Assembly (NCBI RefSeq): GCF_001417955.2
Contig: NZ_LKTM01000212.1
Span: 1 to 61,403, forward strand
DNA from: Mycobacterium gordonae
Lineage (GTDB): Bacteria; Actinomycetota; Actinomycetes; Mycobacteriales; Mycobacteriaceae
Direction of reading: 5' to 3'
DNA: 61,403 nucleotides
Below, in pieces: positions 1 through 8,103 of the stretch. The position numbers and the translations under genes were made by a program. The notes below the pieces were generated by a model, which did not search any database, was not told where the DNA came from, and saw nothing but the letters and a program-made list of their open reading frames with translations. How positions within the stretch are numbered: the first letter of the stretch is position 1; each line of letters starts with the position of its first letter.

Positions 1-28
1 CATCAATGGCAAACAGGTGGTCCCATGC

Positions 29-949
29 TCATGGCAAAAACACCCCTGAAGTGGTCCCTTTCACCTGGCAGCCGACAGTGAAACTTTCCAGACCTGCCGA
101 GCCCGCTCCAAGGGCTGCGGAGCCCCCGCCGCCAGCAATGGCCGGTGCCAATGCCGCGGTCGCGACGGGGAGCAGGCCCTTGAGCTTTTCCCCGGTCGAG
201 AGCCCTGCACTGGCGATCCAGGCAGTCGAACTGGTCACCGACAGCACCGGACTCAGCGAGGTCAGCCCCGAGATCACCGAACCCGGCGATAGCGGCGAGG
301 CGAGATTCTGCAACGCCCTAGGTACCGTCGACGTCAGCTGCATCAACGCCGCCTGTGTATCCGTGGCCACCGAACCACCGGTGGTCTGGGCGACGACGGC
401 ACCCTGGGTAGCAAGCCCGCTTGCGTTGGTGATCTGTTGGGGCGAGGTGAATGGCGTCAATGTTGATGCGGCCGCGGACGAACCAGCGTAGCCGTACATT
501 GCCACCGCGTCTTGAGCCCACATTTCCGCGTATTGGGCCTCAGTAGCCGCGATCGCCGGAGTGTTCTGCCCGAGAATATTTGTGGCGATCAGCGACAGAA
601 GCAGGGTGCGGTTGGCCTCGATCACCGGCGGCGGTACGGTTGCCGCGAACGCCGCGGTATAGGCTGCCGCCGCGACTCGCGCCTGGCCGGCTGCCGACTC
701 CGCTCCGGCAGCGGTGGTAGTCATCCATGACAGGTAGGGCGCAACTGCGGACACCATCCATGCCGCGACCGGACCATGCCATGACAGAGCAGCCAACTGT
801 GAGATCACTGCCGCATAAGCGGTTGCCGCCGAAGTCAATTCGCTGGCCAACTCATCCCAGCCGGTCGCGGCTGCAAGCATTGGCCCAGAGCCGGGACCCA
901 AATACATTCTGGCGGAGTTAACTTCCGGTGGGAGCGCCCCGAAATCCAT
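29..949 (-). CDS. PPE family protein
   Basis: The 306-residue protein opens with MDFGALPPE, the PPE signature, and has the WxG motif (SWHGP) near residue 58. PPE proteins pair with PE proteins in a helical bundle and are secreted by ESX type VII systems. After the roughly 180-residue PPE domain the tail is short, rich in Ala, Ser, Thr and Gly, and lacks obvious NxGxGNxG repeats. It lies just downstream of a PE remnant on the same strand, the usual PE-PPE operon order. The partner has lost its N-terminus, so the PPE may have no cognate chaperone-like partner. The PPE family call is certain; the subfamily is not assigned. Confidence 0.93.
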   Translation of the reverse strand: MDFGALPPEVNSARMYLGPGSGPMLAAATGWDELASELTSAATAYAAVISQLAALSWHGPVAAWMVSAVAPYLSWMTTTAAGAESAAGQARVAAAAYTAAFAATVPPPVIEANRTLLLSLIATNILGQNTPAIAATEAQYAEMWAQDAVAMYGYAGSSAAASTLTPFTSPQQITNASGLATQGAVVAQTTGGSVATDTQAALMQLTSTVPRALQNLASPLSPGSVISGLTSLSPVLSVTSSTAWIASAGLSTGEKLKGLLPVATAALAPAIAGGGGSAALGAGSAGLESFTVGCQVKGTTSGVFLP

Positions 950-980
950 TCGCGTATCCCTTCAATTGCCTCTCGCCGCT

Positions 981-1241
981 TCAGCCCGTGGTCGCCGCGT
1001 TGGCGGCCTCGGTGTCGGCATAGGAGCCAGCGCTGGTCCCCAGGGCGGCGACAAATTGGTCATGAATCGCAGTGGCCTGATCGGACACCACCTGATACAA
1101 CTGCGCGTGCGCGGCGAATTGGGCCGCGGCCAGCGCCGAAACTTCGTCGCCGGCCGCTGGCGCCACCCCGGTCGTCGAGGCAAGCCGTGCCCTGAAAGCC
1201 CCATCTCCGAATGGCATTCGCCGCTCGGCAGAGTTCGTCAA
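981..1241 (-). pseudogene. PE family protein, 5'-truncated remnant
   Basis: From about residue 10 the product matches the second half of a PE domain: TTGVAPAAGDEVSALAAAQF, then FAAHAQLYQ and GSYADTEAANA. A normal PE begins with MSFV or similar and has about 20 more residues. Here the homologous part starts at about GDGAFRAR, and the first residues (TNSAERRM) do not look like a PE start. The only upstream start is a TTG almost at the end of the recombinase element. The 5' end, and presumably the promoter of the PE-PPE operon, was lost at the element junction. Confidence 0.75.
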
Positions 1242-1242
1242 T

Positions 1243-1273
1243 TTATGTGAAATAGGTGAACCGTTAGTCGGTT
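1243..1273. repeat. Left end of the recombinase element with inverted repeat
   Basis: TTATGTGA lies at the proposed left tip, followed by the inverted repeat AACCG-N5-CGGTT (1259-1273). Short inverted repeats near the tips are typical recombinase binding sites. The assignment as a core or arm site is inference. Confidence 0.4.
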
Positions 1274-1314
1274 GGTTCTGTACCCTTTATTGCGATGATG
1301 GATCGTTTTAGCGT

Positions 1315-1698
1315 TTAGTGAGATTTTGAGTTGATCGGTATGATTCGGCGATCTGGGTCAGCAACGGAGTCTGTGTCGAGCCTGCGGTAGAGTTCCGCCA
1401 CTACCAAAGCCAGTCCATTTGCGATTCGATCTGATTCGCGGCGCCGAGTTCGTTCCTTGGCGAGCAGCTTAGTAAGGCGCGTGATTATCACGCTCTGAGA
1501 ATTTCGCGGCTCCGCTATATCGGGTTCAGCGATGCGCTTCACGAACTCGGCGAGTAGGTCGTGCTGACGATACAGCGTTGCGCGACCGACACCGGCTTCC
1601 AACGCTAAGTTCGTTCTGGTCAAACGCCCGTCAGTGTGTACGGCGGCGCCGGCCAATAGACGCTCCATTGCGCTCTGGATCTCGTCTCGTGGGCTCAT
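1315..1698 (-). CDS. TnpC-like small protein (DUF6262-type)
   Basis: This 127-residue basic protein has a helix-turn-helix-like segment at about residues 24-52 (LTRTNLALEAGVGRATLYRQ) and then a charged region likely to form a coiled coil (about residues 70-110). Length and position as the last gene of a recombinase operon match TnpC of Tn554 (about 125 residues), which influences transposition efficiency and orientation. Its ATG overlaps the stop of the preceding recombinase by 4 nt (ATGA), so translation is probably coupled. The family match rests on layout and general sequence character; the molecular role is inferred. Confidence 0.65.
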   Translation of the reverse strand: MSPRDEIQSAMERLLAGAAVHTDGRLTRTNLALEAGVGRATLYRQHDLLAEFVKRIAEPDIAEPRNSQSVIITRLTKLLAKERTRRRESDRIANGLALVVAELYRRLDTDSVADPDRRIIPINSKSH

Positions 1699-4181
1699 GG
1701 GACGTCCTCAATCCGCTTGTGTGCCTGATCGAGTACCCGCTCGACGTCAGCTTGGCGATCGGAAAGAGCCTGTCGGCGGGGTGGACTCAAACGAGTCCCG
1801 GCGATTGTCTGCTTCAGCATCTGCAGCTCTGAGATCCATACTGGGAGATGTTCCACGCCGACGACGGAGTTCGAGCACCGCGCCGGTTGACATAGTCCAA
1901 GGATCGGACCGCGAACCTCGGGGTTGGCATGGCGGCGGCACAGAGCGACATCTTCGTCGTACAGGCATGCGTTGGCCGGCCCGAAATGGATTTCTGGCGC
2001 AATCTTCTTCAGAAGTGCTGCAATCTCCGTATCCGACATCAGGATCGCTCTAAATCCCGCGGCGGAGTCGACATCTAGCACGTCGTTCAGCACTTGGGTC
2101 AGTCGTTCTCCGCCGCGACCGGCGAGCGGATGGCTTGTCTGGGCCGATTCTTTGATCATATTCACCATATGCTCGACGTTGTCCGCCGAGCTATTTGACT
2201 TGAGCAACGCGGCCCACGCGGGGTCGGGAGCCATGTAACGCGAAGTCGAGTTTGCGTAGGAATAGTCGATCACGTGCTTGAGTTGGTGGCTCAGCGCCAG
2301 CTCGTTGCCCCCCAGGTCGCGGCTGATACATGCGGTCGTTCGCCGAAACATGCGAGGTGAAAGGTTGGGGCCGCCCGGTATTGAGGGCAGACTGCTGCGG
2401 CCGCCGGTCGCCGCCAAATGCGTGAGCAACCAGTCGATTTCGCTACTTGCTGTGATGCCCGGGTCTGCCTTTTCGTGATCGCCATCAACGAAGCTGCCGA
2501 ACAGATATTCAGGATGAACGCTGAGACGCTCAAGGATGCGGATAGTAGCGGCAACCTCATCGACGATCCACCAATGCGCCGGCTTCTTGGACGAACGCCC
2601 TTTGTAGATGTTCGATTTGACCGCTAGCACGCCGAAAGAACTACGCATGCAGTCTCGCTTGAGGTCTTGAATCTCGCTGTCGCGCATCATCGTCATGGCC
2701 GCGATGAACACGTAGCATGCGGCTCTGAGTGCTCTGAGTTCACAGCGAGCCTCGTAGTCAGACATTTGGTCCCGCCACGGCCGGGATCCGTGATCCGAGC
2801 TGTCAACGCGTGTAAATCCGACGCAATCTCGAGGGTTGCTCAGATACCCTCTTGATGCGTCAAAGACGTGTCCCGAACGCGCAAATTCCAGGATTTTTTG
2901 CTTGCGGCGGCGTCCAATTTCCTGATTGGAGTTCAGGATGTTCCTCTGGCCATCGTCGTTCCCGAACACGACGCGCTCAGTTCGCTTCCAGTTGATGTCA
3001 CCCTCATTGAGGTCGGTTGGGTCGACCTCAATGTCGAAGACCGCGACACGGCTGTCACCGCGACCGAGCCAGTCCTCAAGCACGGCGTCGTAGTAGCGCG
3101 GCTTCCGGCGCGCTGCTACGCCCTGGGGCATGGCGGCGTCACCTTGCCGCGCGGCCATCAAGAGTTCGAATTCTGCTTTCGGAAGCCGTTTGCACGTGAC
3201 TTCCTTCGCAGCGATGGCGTCATCGATCAAATTTCTCCGTCGATCGTTGCTACTAAAGAGTTTGACGGACAAGCCGGCGGTGATCAGGCGAGAGAGCCGT
3301 ACCCAGTTGACTTGATCAGCTCTCCCGCGAACAGAGCGCATAGGGACCACCGCGTTCGCCGATTCCAGAAAATCATCCATCATTGCTTCGTAGTTAATGA
3401 TGTGCGCGCGGAACTCCGCGTCGTCTGCAGCAAATCGCAGTTCTTCGTCGAGTCCGACACGGAGTTCACACCGGTGTGTGTCCCGCAGGGTTAATATGTC
3501 GTCGGCAAAGACGTCGATGTACGTCCAGCACGCGCTAATCAACGGTATCCACCGCGCTGGAGGAATGACCTCCGTCCTTCCTTTGCTGGCGGCTCTGGTG
3601 ATCACACGATTTGTTTGGCCATTCCATGGGTCGGACGCGATGCCCCCACCCGTGAGGATCGGCGAAAGTGTCACCAAGTCCCGGATAGCGTTCACATGGT
3701 TGTTGACGGTTCCATGTTTCAGCCCCTTTGCAATTGCGGCTTTGACCATGCCTGACCAGTCTCGGGGCGTCCACATCGAGATGTCGTCGGGCAGGTTGTT
3801 GTCCGCCTGCCACTTAGCGGCGTACCGATAGGACTCACACCGTGAACGGACGTGTCCGAGCGAGAACTGTCGGCTGCCAAAAGATACTGATCGATTCAAG
3901 AGTCTAGGATCACGCGTATTTAGCAGGGCCATTGCGACCTCGCGACTGCGCAACGACCAAGCTGGGTGCTCCGGAAACACCACTTTCATGTGGCTGCGCC
4001 GGCGGTTGGGGGGCTTGGGGATGACGCCGAACGCATCCCACTCCGAGGCGCCAAAGCAGATTGCAGGCGCGTTATCGATCCGGTCAGGTCGACTCGAGAA
4101 TACGTCCTCAGAATGATCGAACAGATCAGAGACTAGCGGCAGCGAACTGCTGCGTGCATCGTCATTTTCGGGCCACGTCAT
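1695..4181 (-). CDS. Large tyrosine recombinase, third in array (828 aa)
   Basis: Recombinase motifs sit in the C-terminal half: a box I-like segment TMMRDSEIQDL, a box II-like segment SPRMFRRTTA, then HQLKH and a candidate nucleophile Tyr in DYSYANSTSRYM. The usual His of the HxxR motif is replaced by Arg. After the catalytic region is a Cys/His-rich stretch (about residues 735-775: CLYDEDVALCRRH, then GLCQPARC) that may bind zinc. The N-terminal 450 residues are probably DNA-binding and contain a core-binding-like helical part near residues 100-170. It starts at an ATG overlapping the previous stop by 4 nt. At 828 residues it is far longer than ordinary integrases and has no counterpart in canonical Tn554. 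Confidence 0.8.
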   Translation of the reverse strand: MTWPENDDARSSSLPLVSDLFDHSEDVFSSRPDRIDNAPAICFGASEWDAFGVIPKPPNRRRSHMKVVFPEHPAWSLRSREVAMALLNTRDPRLLNRSVSFGSRQFSLGHVRSRCESYRYAAKWQADNNLPDDISMWTPRDWSGMVKAAIAKGLKHGTVNNHVNAIRDLVTLSPILTGGGIASDPWNGQTNRVITRAASKGRTEVIPPARWIPLISACWTYIDVFADDILTLRDTHRCELRVGLDEELRFAADDAEFRAHIINYEAMMDDFLESANAVVPMRSVRGRADQVNWVRLSRLITAGLSVKLFSSNDRRRNLIDDAIAAKEVTCKRLPKAEFELLMAARQGDAAMPQGVAARRKPRYYDAVLEDWLGRGDSRVAVFDIEVDPTDLNEGDINWKRTERVVFGNDDGQRNILNSNQEIGRRRKQKILEFARSGHVFDASRGYLSNPRDCVGFTRVDSSDHGSRPWRDQMSDYEARCELRALRAACYVFIAAMTMMRDSEIQDLKRDCMRSSFGVLAVKSNIYKGRSSKKPAHWWIVDEVAATIRILERLSVHPEYLFGSFVDGDHEKADPGITASSEIDWLLTHLAATGGRSSLPSIPGGPNLSPRMFRRTTACISRDLGGNELALSHQLKHVIDYSYANSTSRYMAPDPAWAALLKSNSSADNVEHMVNMIKESAQTSHPLAGRGGERLTQVLNDVLDVDSAAGFRAILMSDTEIAALLKKIAPEIHFGPANACLYDEDVALCRRHANPEVRGPILGLCQPARCSNSVVGVEHLPVWISELQMLKQTIAGTRLSPPRRQALSDRQADVERVLDQAHKRIEDVP

Positions 4182-6061
4182 TGGGTTCCTCGAGGTGCCC
4201 AGGCGGGAAGGTCTACAGCAACGGAAGAGCTTCCCTGTTCTGCGGTGTGGCGAATGCTAGCCGGTAGGGCTGCGATCAACGCTTGAGCTGCACCGTACTG
4301 CGCGCCCCAAGTGGCAATCCATTCCTCGGGGCCCATCGACGTACGCGCGGCATCCATCGCCTTCATCAACGCGATGATGTTCGGTAGATGATCGGTGAAC
4401 ACGACAGCGTTCTCGCACATCAAGCATGAAAGCGGCGCAGATGCACACAGTTTGCCTTTGGTCGTGAATGGCGAAGCATACGGGTTCTGGCAATCGACAA
4501 GACCCATGTCAAGGGCTCCGGACTTGATGTCGGATGCTTGTGTCGAATCAATAGGGAGCGCCGCCTTCAGGGTGCCCGCGTCGACGCGTGCCCGCTCGTC
4601 TAAGAACGCGTGGAACCCGGTCTTTACCGCCTCGGCAAGGGTTGACTGAAAGCGTGAAATCACCTCTGCTGCATACACTTTTAGAGTAGTTGTATGCCCA
4701 TAGCTTGAGAAGAAAACTTGGGTGGTGTGGTCATCTCCGGCAATGTCAGCCATCACGCCGCGCAACTCGATAGCACGTTGCGTCACTTTTGTTTTCCGAA
4801 TCCGCCGCAAGTCGTGCGGGACTGAAATCTCACCGGTGGCGTGCAGCCCTTGCACCGACTCGATCCACCTAGATAACCGGTCTTTGTTCGAGTCAACCGG
4901 GGTGACGCGGTACATGCCGTGATAACTGCCGAGGGTGACACTTACCCACAGTTGGTTGCGGCAATCCTCCGACACCGTACGCGCTGGCTCGCCAAAACTG
5001 CGGAGCGCAGCGACGACACTAGGGACATCCCATCCGTTGCGTTGCGCCGAACCTGGAAAAAATCTGCCTTTCGATCGCCCAGCGCGCGCCTTCGTCATCT
5101 GCAGCCTGACGCCGTCGTCGGGCCACTCAACGTCAGACAACGTCAGGGAAGATATCTCGTCGGCCGACGCACCCGTACCGGCCATAAGCAATACACGAAA
5201 GGGGATCAGATCCGCGCGCATAGGAAATAACGACCGGTAACACCATCGTACAGCCGCGAATCGACGGGAGTAACCGAAAGGTCCCAGCGTGAAAAGCTGG
5301 TGCGCCTCTGCGGGAAACAGTTCGAGGATCGCGGGTTCCACTATTTCCAACTCCGCCACCAGTTCTAGTTGAGCCGCCATCTTCAACATTTGTCCGAGCC
5401 GCTGATGAATGGCGTCCGTCAATAATCCCGCATCATATTCCGCCACAGCCTTTTCCGCCCACTTACGAAGCTTGCGAAGGGCTCGTACGTGAGCTCGCGC
5501 GGCAATGACTAATTGCTGCAGTTCGTCCTCACTAAACTCGTCAAGTGGCTGCTCCTCCGGTTTCGCGATCAGACACGGACCTTGCGCAACCGCAGAAAGG
5601 ACAGCGTCAGTGATCACCCCGTCGGAAACCGCGCCAGCCAATTGCGCCTGAACGACGCTCGCCATTCGATAGGGCATAACTGAACTCTCTCGATACTTGG
5701 CAATCAGCCATTTACTCCAGTCAACCAAGGTTTCGACAACATACTCGGGCTTGAGGCTGAGGTTAAAATCCGGCGTTTCGGCCTTCTCGACAAAGCGAAG
5801 ATAGCTGTCCACAGCCTGCCGGTGCAGGTCGATGACCGATGACGACCTGCCGCCGGCAACCTCAATCCACTGATCTGCCAATTGTCCTGCCAACTTGCTG
5901 TGGCTATAGCTGCTCGGGTCAAGCTCACAGACGCGCGTCACTCCATTCTGGGCGGGCTTCTCTAGGCGTCTGATGCCCACAATCGCTAAGGGTGCGCTCA
6001 TCGCGGACGTTCTCGTGTCCGGACTATCCGCATCGATTTTGCGGTCATTCTTTCGCGGCAT
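4178..6061 (-). CDS. Tyrosine recombinase, TnpB-like (627 aa)
   Basis: Size matches TnpB of Tn554 (about 630 residues). Box II is PHDLRRIRKT (H-x-x-R), followed by SSYGHTTTLKVY with the late His and the likely nucleophile Tyr. At box I the sequence reads GTGASADEISSL, where the expected catalytic Arg (as in TGLRxxE) is absent, so this subunit may act only in complex with its neighbours. A C-terminal cluster (CQNP, KLCAS, SCLMCENA) resembles a zinc site. The ATG at 6061 is chosen because GAGGG lies 5 nt upstream and the overlap with the previous gene is then 17 nt. A longer reading from 6172 would overlap by 128 nt. Confidence 0.82.
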   Translation of the reverse strand: MPRKNDRKIDADSPDTRTSAMSAPLAIVGIRRLEKPAQNGVTRVCELDPSSYSHSKLAGQLADQWIEVAGGRSSSVIDLHRQAVDSYLRFVEKAETPDFNLSLKPEYVVETLVDWSKWLIAKYRESSVMPYRMASVVQAQLAGAVSDGVITDAVLSAVAQGPCLIAKPEEQPLDEFSEDELQQLVIAARAHVRALRKLRKWAEKAVAEYDAGLLTDAIHQRLGQMLKMAAQLELVAELEIVEPAILELFPAEAHQLFTLGPFGYSRRFAAVRWCYRSLFPMRADLIPFRVLLMAGTGASADEISSLTLSDVEWPDDGVRLQMTKARAGRSKGRFFPGSAQRNGWDVPSVVAALRSFGEPARTVSEDCRNQLWVSVTLGSYHGMYRVTPVDSNKDRLSRWIESVQGLHATGEISVPHDLRRIRKTKVTQRAIELRGVMADIAGDDHTTQVFFSSYGHTTTLKVYAAEVISRFQSTLAEAVKTGFHAFLDERARVDAGTLKAALPIDSTQASDIKSGALDMGLVDCQNPYASPFTTKGKLCASAPLSCLMCENAVVFTDHLPNIIALMKAMDAARTSMGPEEWIATWGAQYGAAQALIAALPASIRHTAEQGSSSVAVDLPAWAPRGTQ

Positions 6062-7433
6062 GTTCCCTCGCGCTTGCGTCCATGTCCTCGACATCGGCGC
6101 TTGGGACTGCTGCTGCCACCAATCTGTCGATGTCTTCGACATATCTGACATACTGCAACGTCTGAGCAGCACTCGCGTGGCCCAGCAGTTCCTGGAGGCA
6201 GATCAGCGGGTCCCGCGCTACCGGGCGATCCAAGAGTGACGCAGTCGGAACTGCTTTCATCCTATCTGCGTACGCAGCTCGCAAGAAGTTTATGGCGAAG
6301 GTATGCCGCAAATCATGGGGTGTCACCTTCCGGATGCGGTCATCTTCTGGAAACTGACGCGACATTGCGTCACTGAATCCAACGAACAAGTCCTCCCACC
6401 CAGACCGAGTCATTCCCACGCCGCGGCCCTCACTTATGAATACACATAGCGGCTCGACCTTGCCGTCGTCACGTATCGCGATGGCTTTCAGTCGCATCTC
6501 GACTGGCAAAAGGTGCAACAAATAGTCCAGTCGATCTCCTTGCCAGACACCAGAGATCCTGCCAGTCGATTTCGTGAAGCTTGTCACGACGAAGGAACTG
6601 TCCAACCTATTATGCAAAGCGCGCTGAGCACGATTCACGACATCCGGACGCTCAACCTTTCTGTATCGCCGGATCGCCTGAACCGCGTAAGTCGGCAAAA
6701 TGACGTTTCTATTTATGCGATATTTCGCAGTCGCTTCGAGCTCTATACTTATGCCCTGAGCCAGCAGCGTTCCGTTGTCAATCTCCAAGGTCAGAAGGCT
6801 TCGAAATTCCTGCAGTCGCAGGCCCGACGTGGCTAGGGTTTTGACAGCAGCTACATTTCGCGCAGGCGACCTTGCGATCCCCGAGGTCTGGTACATCCCG
6901 CCCGCAGCCCTCAACAACTCTTGATATAGGAAGCTGTCCACATGTCGAATCTTCGAATGGCGTAGTCTATTCGTTGATAAGTTATCGCGGCCATTGCGCG
7001 ACAACATCTTCACAGGGCTTCGAGCAATTAAGGCGGAGCTCTTAGCCCACGAATAAAACTGTCTTATTGCCGACCCGTCGACTCTAAAGGAATAATCACC
7101 AATAGTTTCAATCGATTTCCGAGTGCGATATAGGCGATATGCTGTCAAATCTTTATCTGAAGCATCAAGAAGCGACAAAACTCCTCGTTTTTCCAAATAT
7201 CTGTTGAACGCGACTAGCGCATTCGCATACTGCAATTGCGTAGTTGCAGCGAGGCCTTCTTTCGCAGCAAAAAACGCTAAGAAAAGTTCGGCCGGATAGC
7301 CATCCTCGTCAAGCACAATTGGAAACCCATCGCTTACACGCTCGTCGCGGTTGGGCACGCACCGTGAGATACCGGGATGCCTCTCCTCTGCCAGAGCCAG
7401 CCCGTCGAACTTAGCGACAACCACCCGATACAT
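6045..7433 (-). CDS. Tyrosine recombinase, TnpA-like (462 aa)
   Basis: This is a complete tyrosine recombinase: box I TSGLRLQEFRSL with Arg, box II PHDLRHTFAINF (H-x-x-R), LLGHASAAQT with the late His, and the nucleophile in LQYVRY. The N-terminal SAM-like core-binding domain lies at about residues 50-150. It is the first gene of the operon, with GGAGG 8 nt before the ATG. It is the only member with all canonical catalytic residues and is probably the main strand-cleaving subunit. The two inverted repeats just upstream (7452-7493) could be its binding sites and also overlap the promoter, so excision or autoregulation may be linked to expression. Confidence 0.88.
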   Translation of the reverse strand: MYRVVVAKFDGLALAEERHPGISRCVPNRDERVSDGFPIVLDEDGYPAELFLAFFAAKEGLAATTQLQYANALVAFNRYLEKRGVLSLLDASDKDLTAYRLYRTRKSIETIGDYSFRVDGSAIRQFYSWAKSSALIARSPVKMLSRNGRDNLSTNRLRHSKIRHVDSFLYQELLRAAGGMYQTSGIARSPARNVAAVKTLATSGLRLQEFRSLLTLEIDNGTLLAQGISIELEATAKYRINRNVILPTYAVQAIRRYRKVERPDVVNRAQRALHNRLDSSFVVTSFTKSTGRISGVWQGDRLDYLLHLLPVEMRLKAIAIRDDGKVEPLCVFISEGRGVGMTRSGWEDLFVGFSDAMSRQFPEDDRIRKVTPHDLRHTFAINFLRAAYADRMKAVPTASLLDRPVARDPLICLQELLGHASAAQTLQYVRYVEDIDRLVAAAVPSADVEDMDASAREHAAKE

Positions 7434-7451
7434 CGCACTCCTCCCGAAGAC

Positions 7452-7493
7452 GACTCAAATCCAAAGAGTCGACTTAGTGAGACACACGTCTCA
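7452..7493. repeat. Two inverted repeats at the right end of the recombinase element
   Basis: CGACTC-N9-GAGTCG (7451-7471) and TGAGAC-ACAC-GTCTCA (7478-7493) lie between the first recombinase start and the tadA breakpoint. Their position suggests recombinase arm sites or an operator. No homologous pair is seen at the left end, where a different inverted repeat (AACCG/CGGTT) occurs. Confidence 0.45.
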
Positions 7494-8103
7494 ACTCAGC
7501 ATAACCGGCCCCCGTCCCGCCGCAGACCAGGAATGACAACCGTGCGGCGATGATGCCGGACAGCAGTTCGGCGGCCCGTCGCGCCACGGTGCCGGCGGCC
7601 GTCAGCGCCGCCAGGTCCTGGGTAGCCGGCCGGAGTACCCGCAATGACAGGCACGTTCCCCGAGCCGCCACCGGCGGCAGGACGGCGTGCAACCGCACCG
7701 CGAAATCGCCGGCTCCGATCCCGGTCAGCTGTCCGTCCACCCACGGCTGCGCATCGTCGAGTCGCCGCCCGGCGGCTAACGCCAGCCGCTGCGCCAGTCG
7801 CCGCACGGCCGCCTCATCGGCAAATCGAATATGGCTGCGCTGCAAACCGTTTCGATCATCTACCCAAATCTCGTCCGGTGCCGTCACCAGCACGTCGGTG
7901 GTGTCGCGCGCGCGCAGCAAGGGATCGAGGATGCCGGCACCGGTCAGTTCCGTCTGCAGCAGCCGAAGATTAGCCAGCACCTCTGTGTCGCCGAGGATCC
8001 CGCCGGATTCGGCGCGGATCGCCGCGGCGACCACGGCGGGCCTCAGCGGGCCCGGATCGGCGGCCAGCCGCTCCCTCACCCGCTCGATCAACGATCCGTT
8101 CAT
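7474..8103 (-). pseudogene. tadA: tadA/cpaF pilus-assembly ATPase, truncated at the P-loop
   Basis: The first 200 residues match the N-terminal part of a TadA/CpaF secretion ATPase (Rv3659c-like, about 350 aa), including VTAPDEIWVDDRNGL and SLRVLRPATQDL. The frame then reaches the Walker A motif, CGGTGAG, where Lys-Thr should follow. Instead it runs into nine foreign residues (YAELRRVSH) and a stop supplied by the recombinase element. Walker A Lys, Walker B and the hexamer interface are all lost, so it cannot be an active ATPase. The ATG overlaps the ssd stop by 4 nt. tadB, tadC and pilin genes do not follow on the other side of the element. Confidence 0.9.

Larger units (their letters stand above)
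1243..7504. mobile_element. Tn554-like multi-recombinase element (about 6.3 kb)
   Basis: Four minus-strand genes (three tyrosine recombinases and a small TnpC-like protein) overlap end to end and fill the element; there is no cargo. Base composition is visibly AT-richer than on either side. Proposed ends are TTATGTGA at 1243 and, inverted, TTATGCTGA ending at 7504. Both flanks are broken genes: tadA stops at the right edge and PE starts at the left edge. The Tn554 family carries TnpA, TnpB and TnpC; the gene order and sizes here fit that plan with one extra large recombinase. Exact ends are inferred from the broken genes, not from an empty site. Confidence 0.8.
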
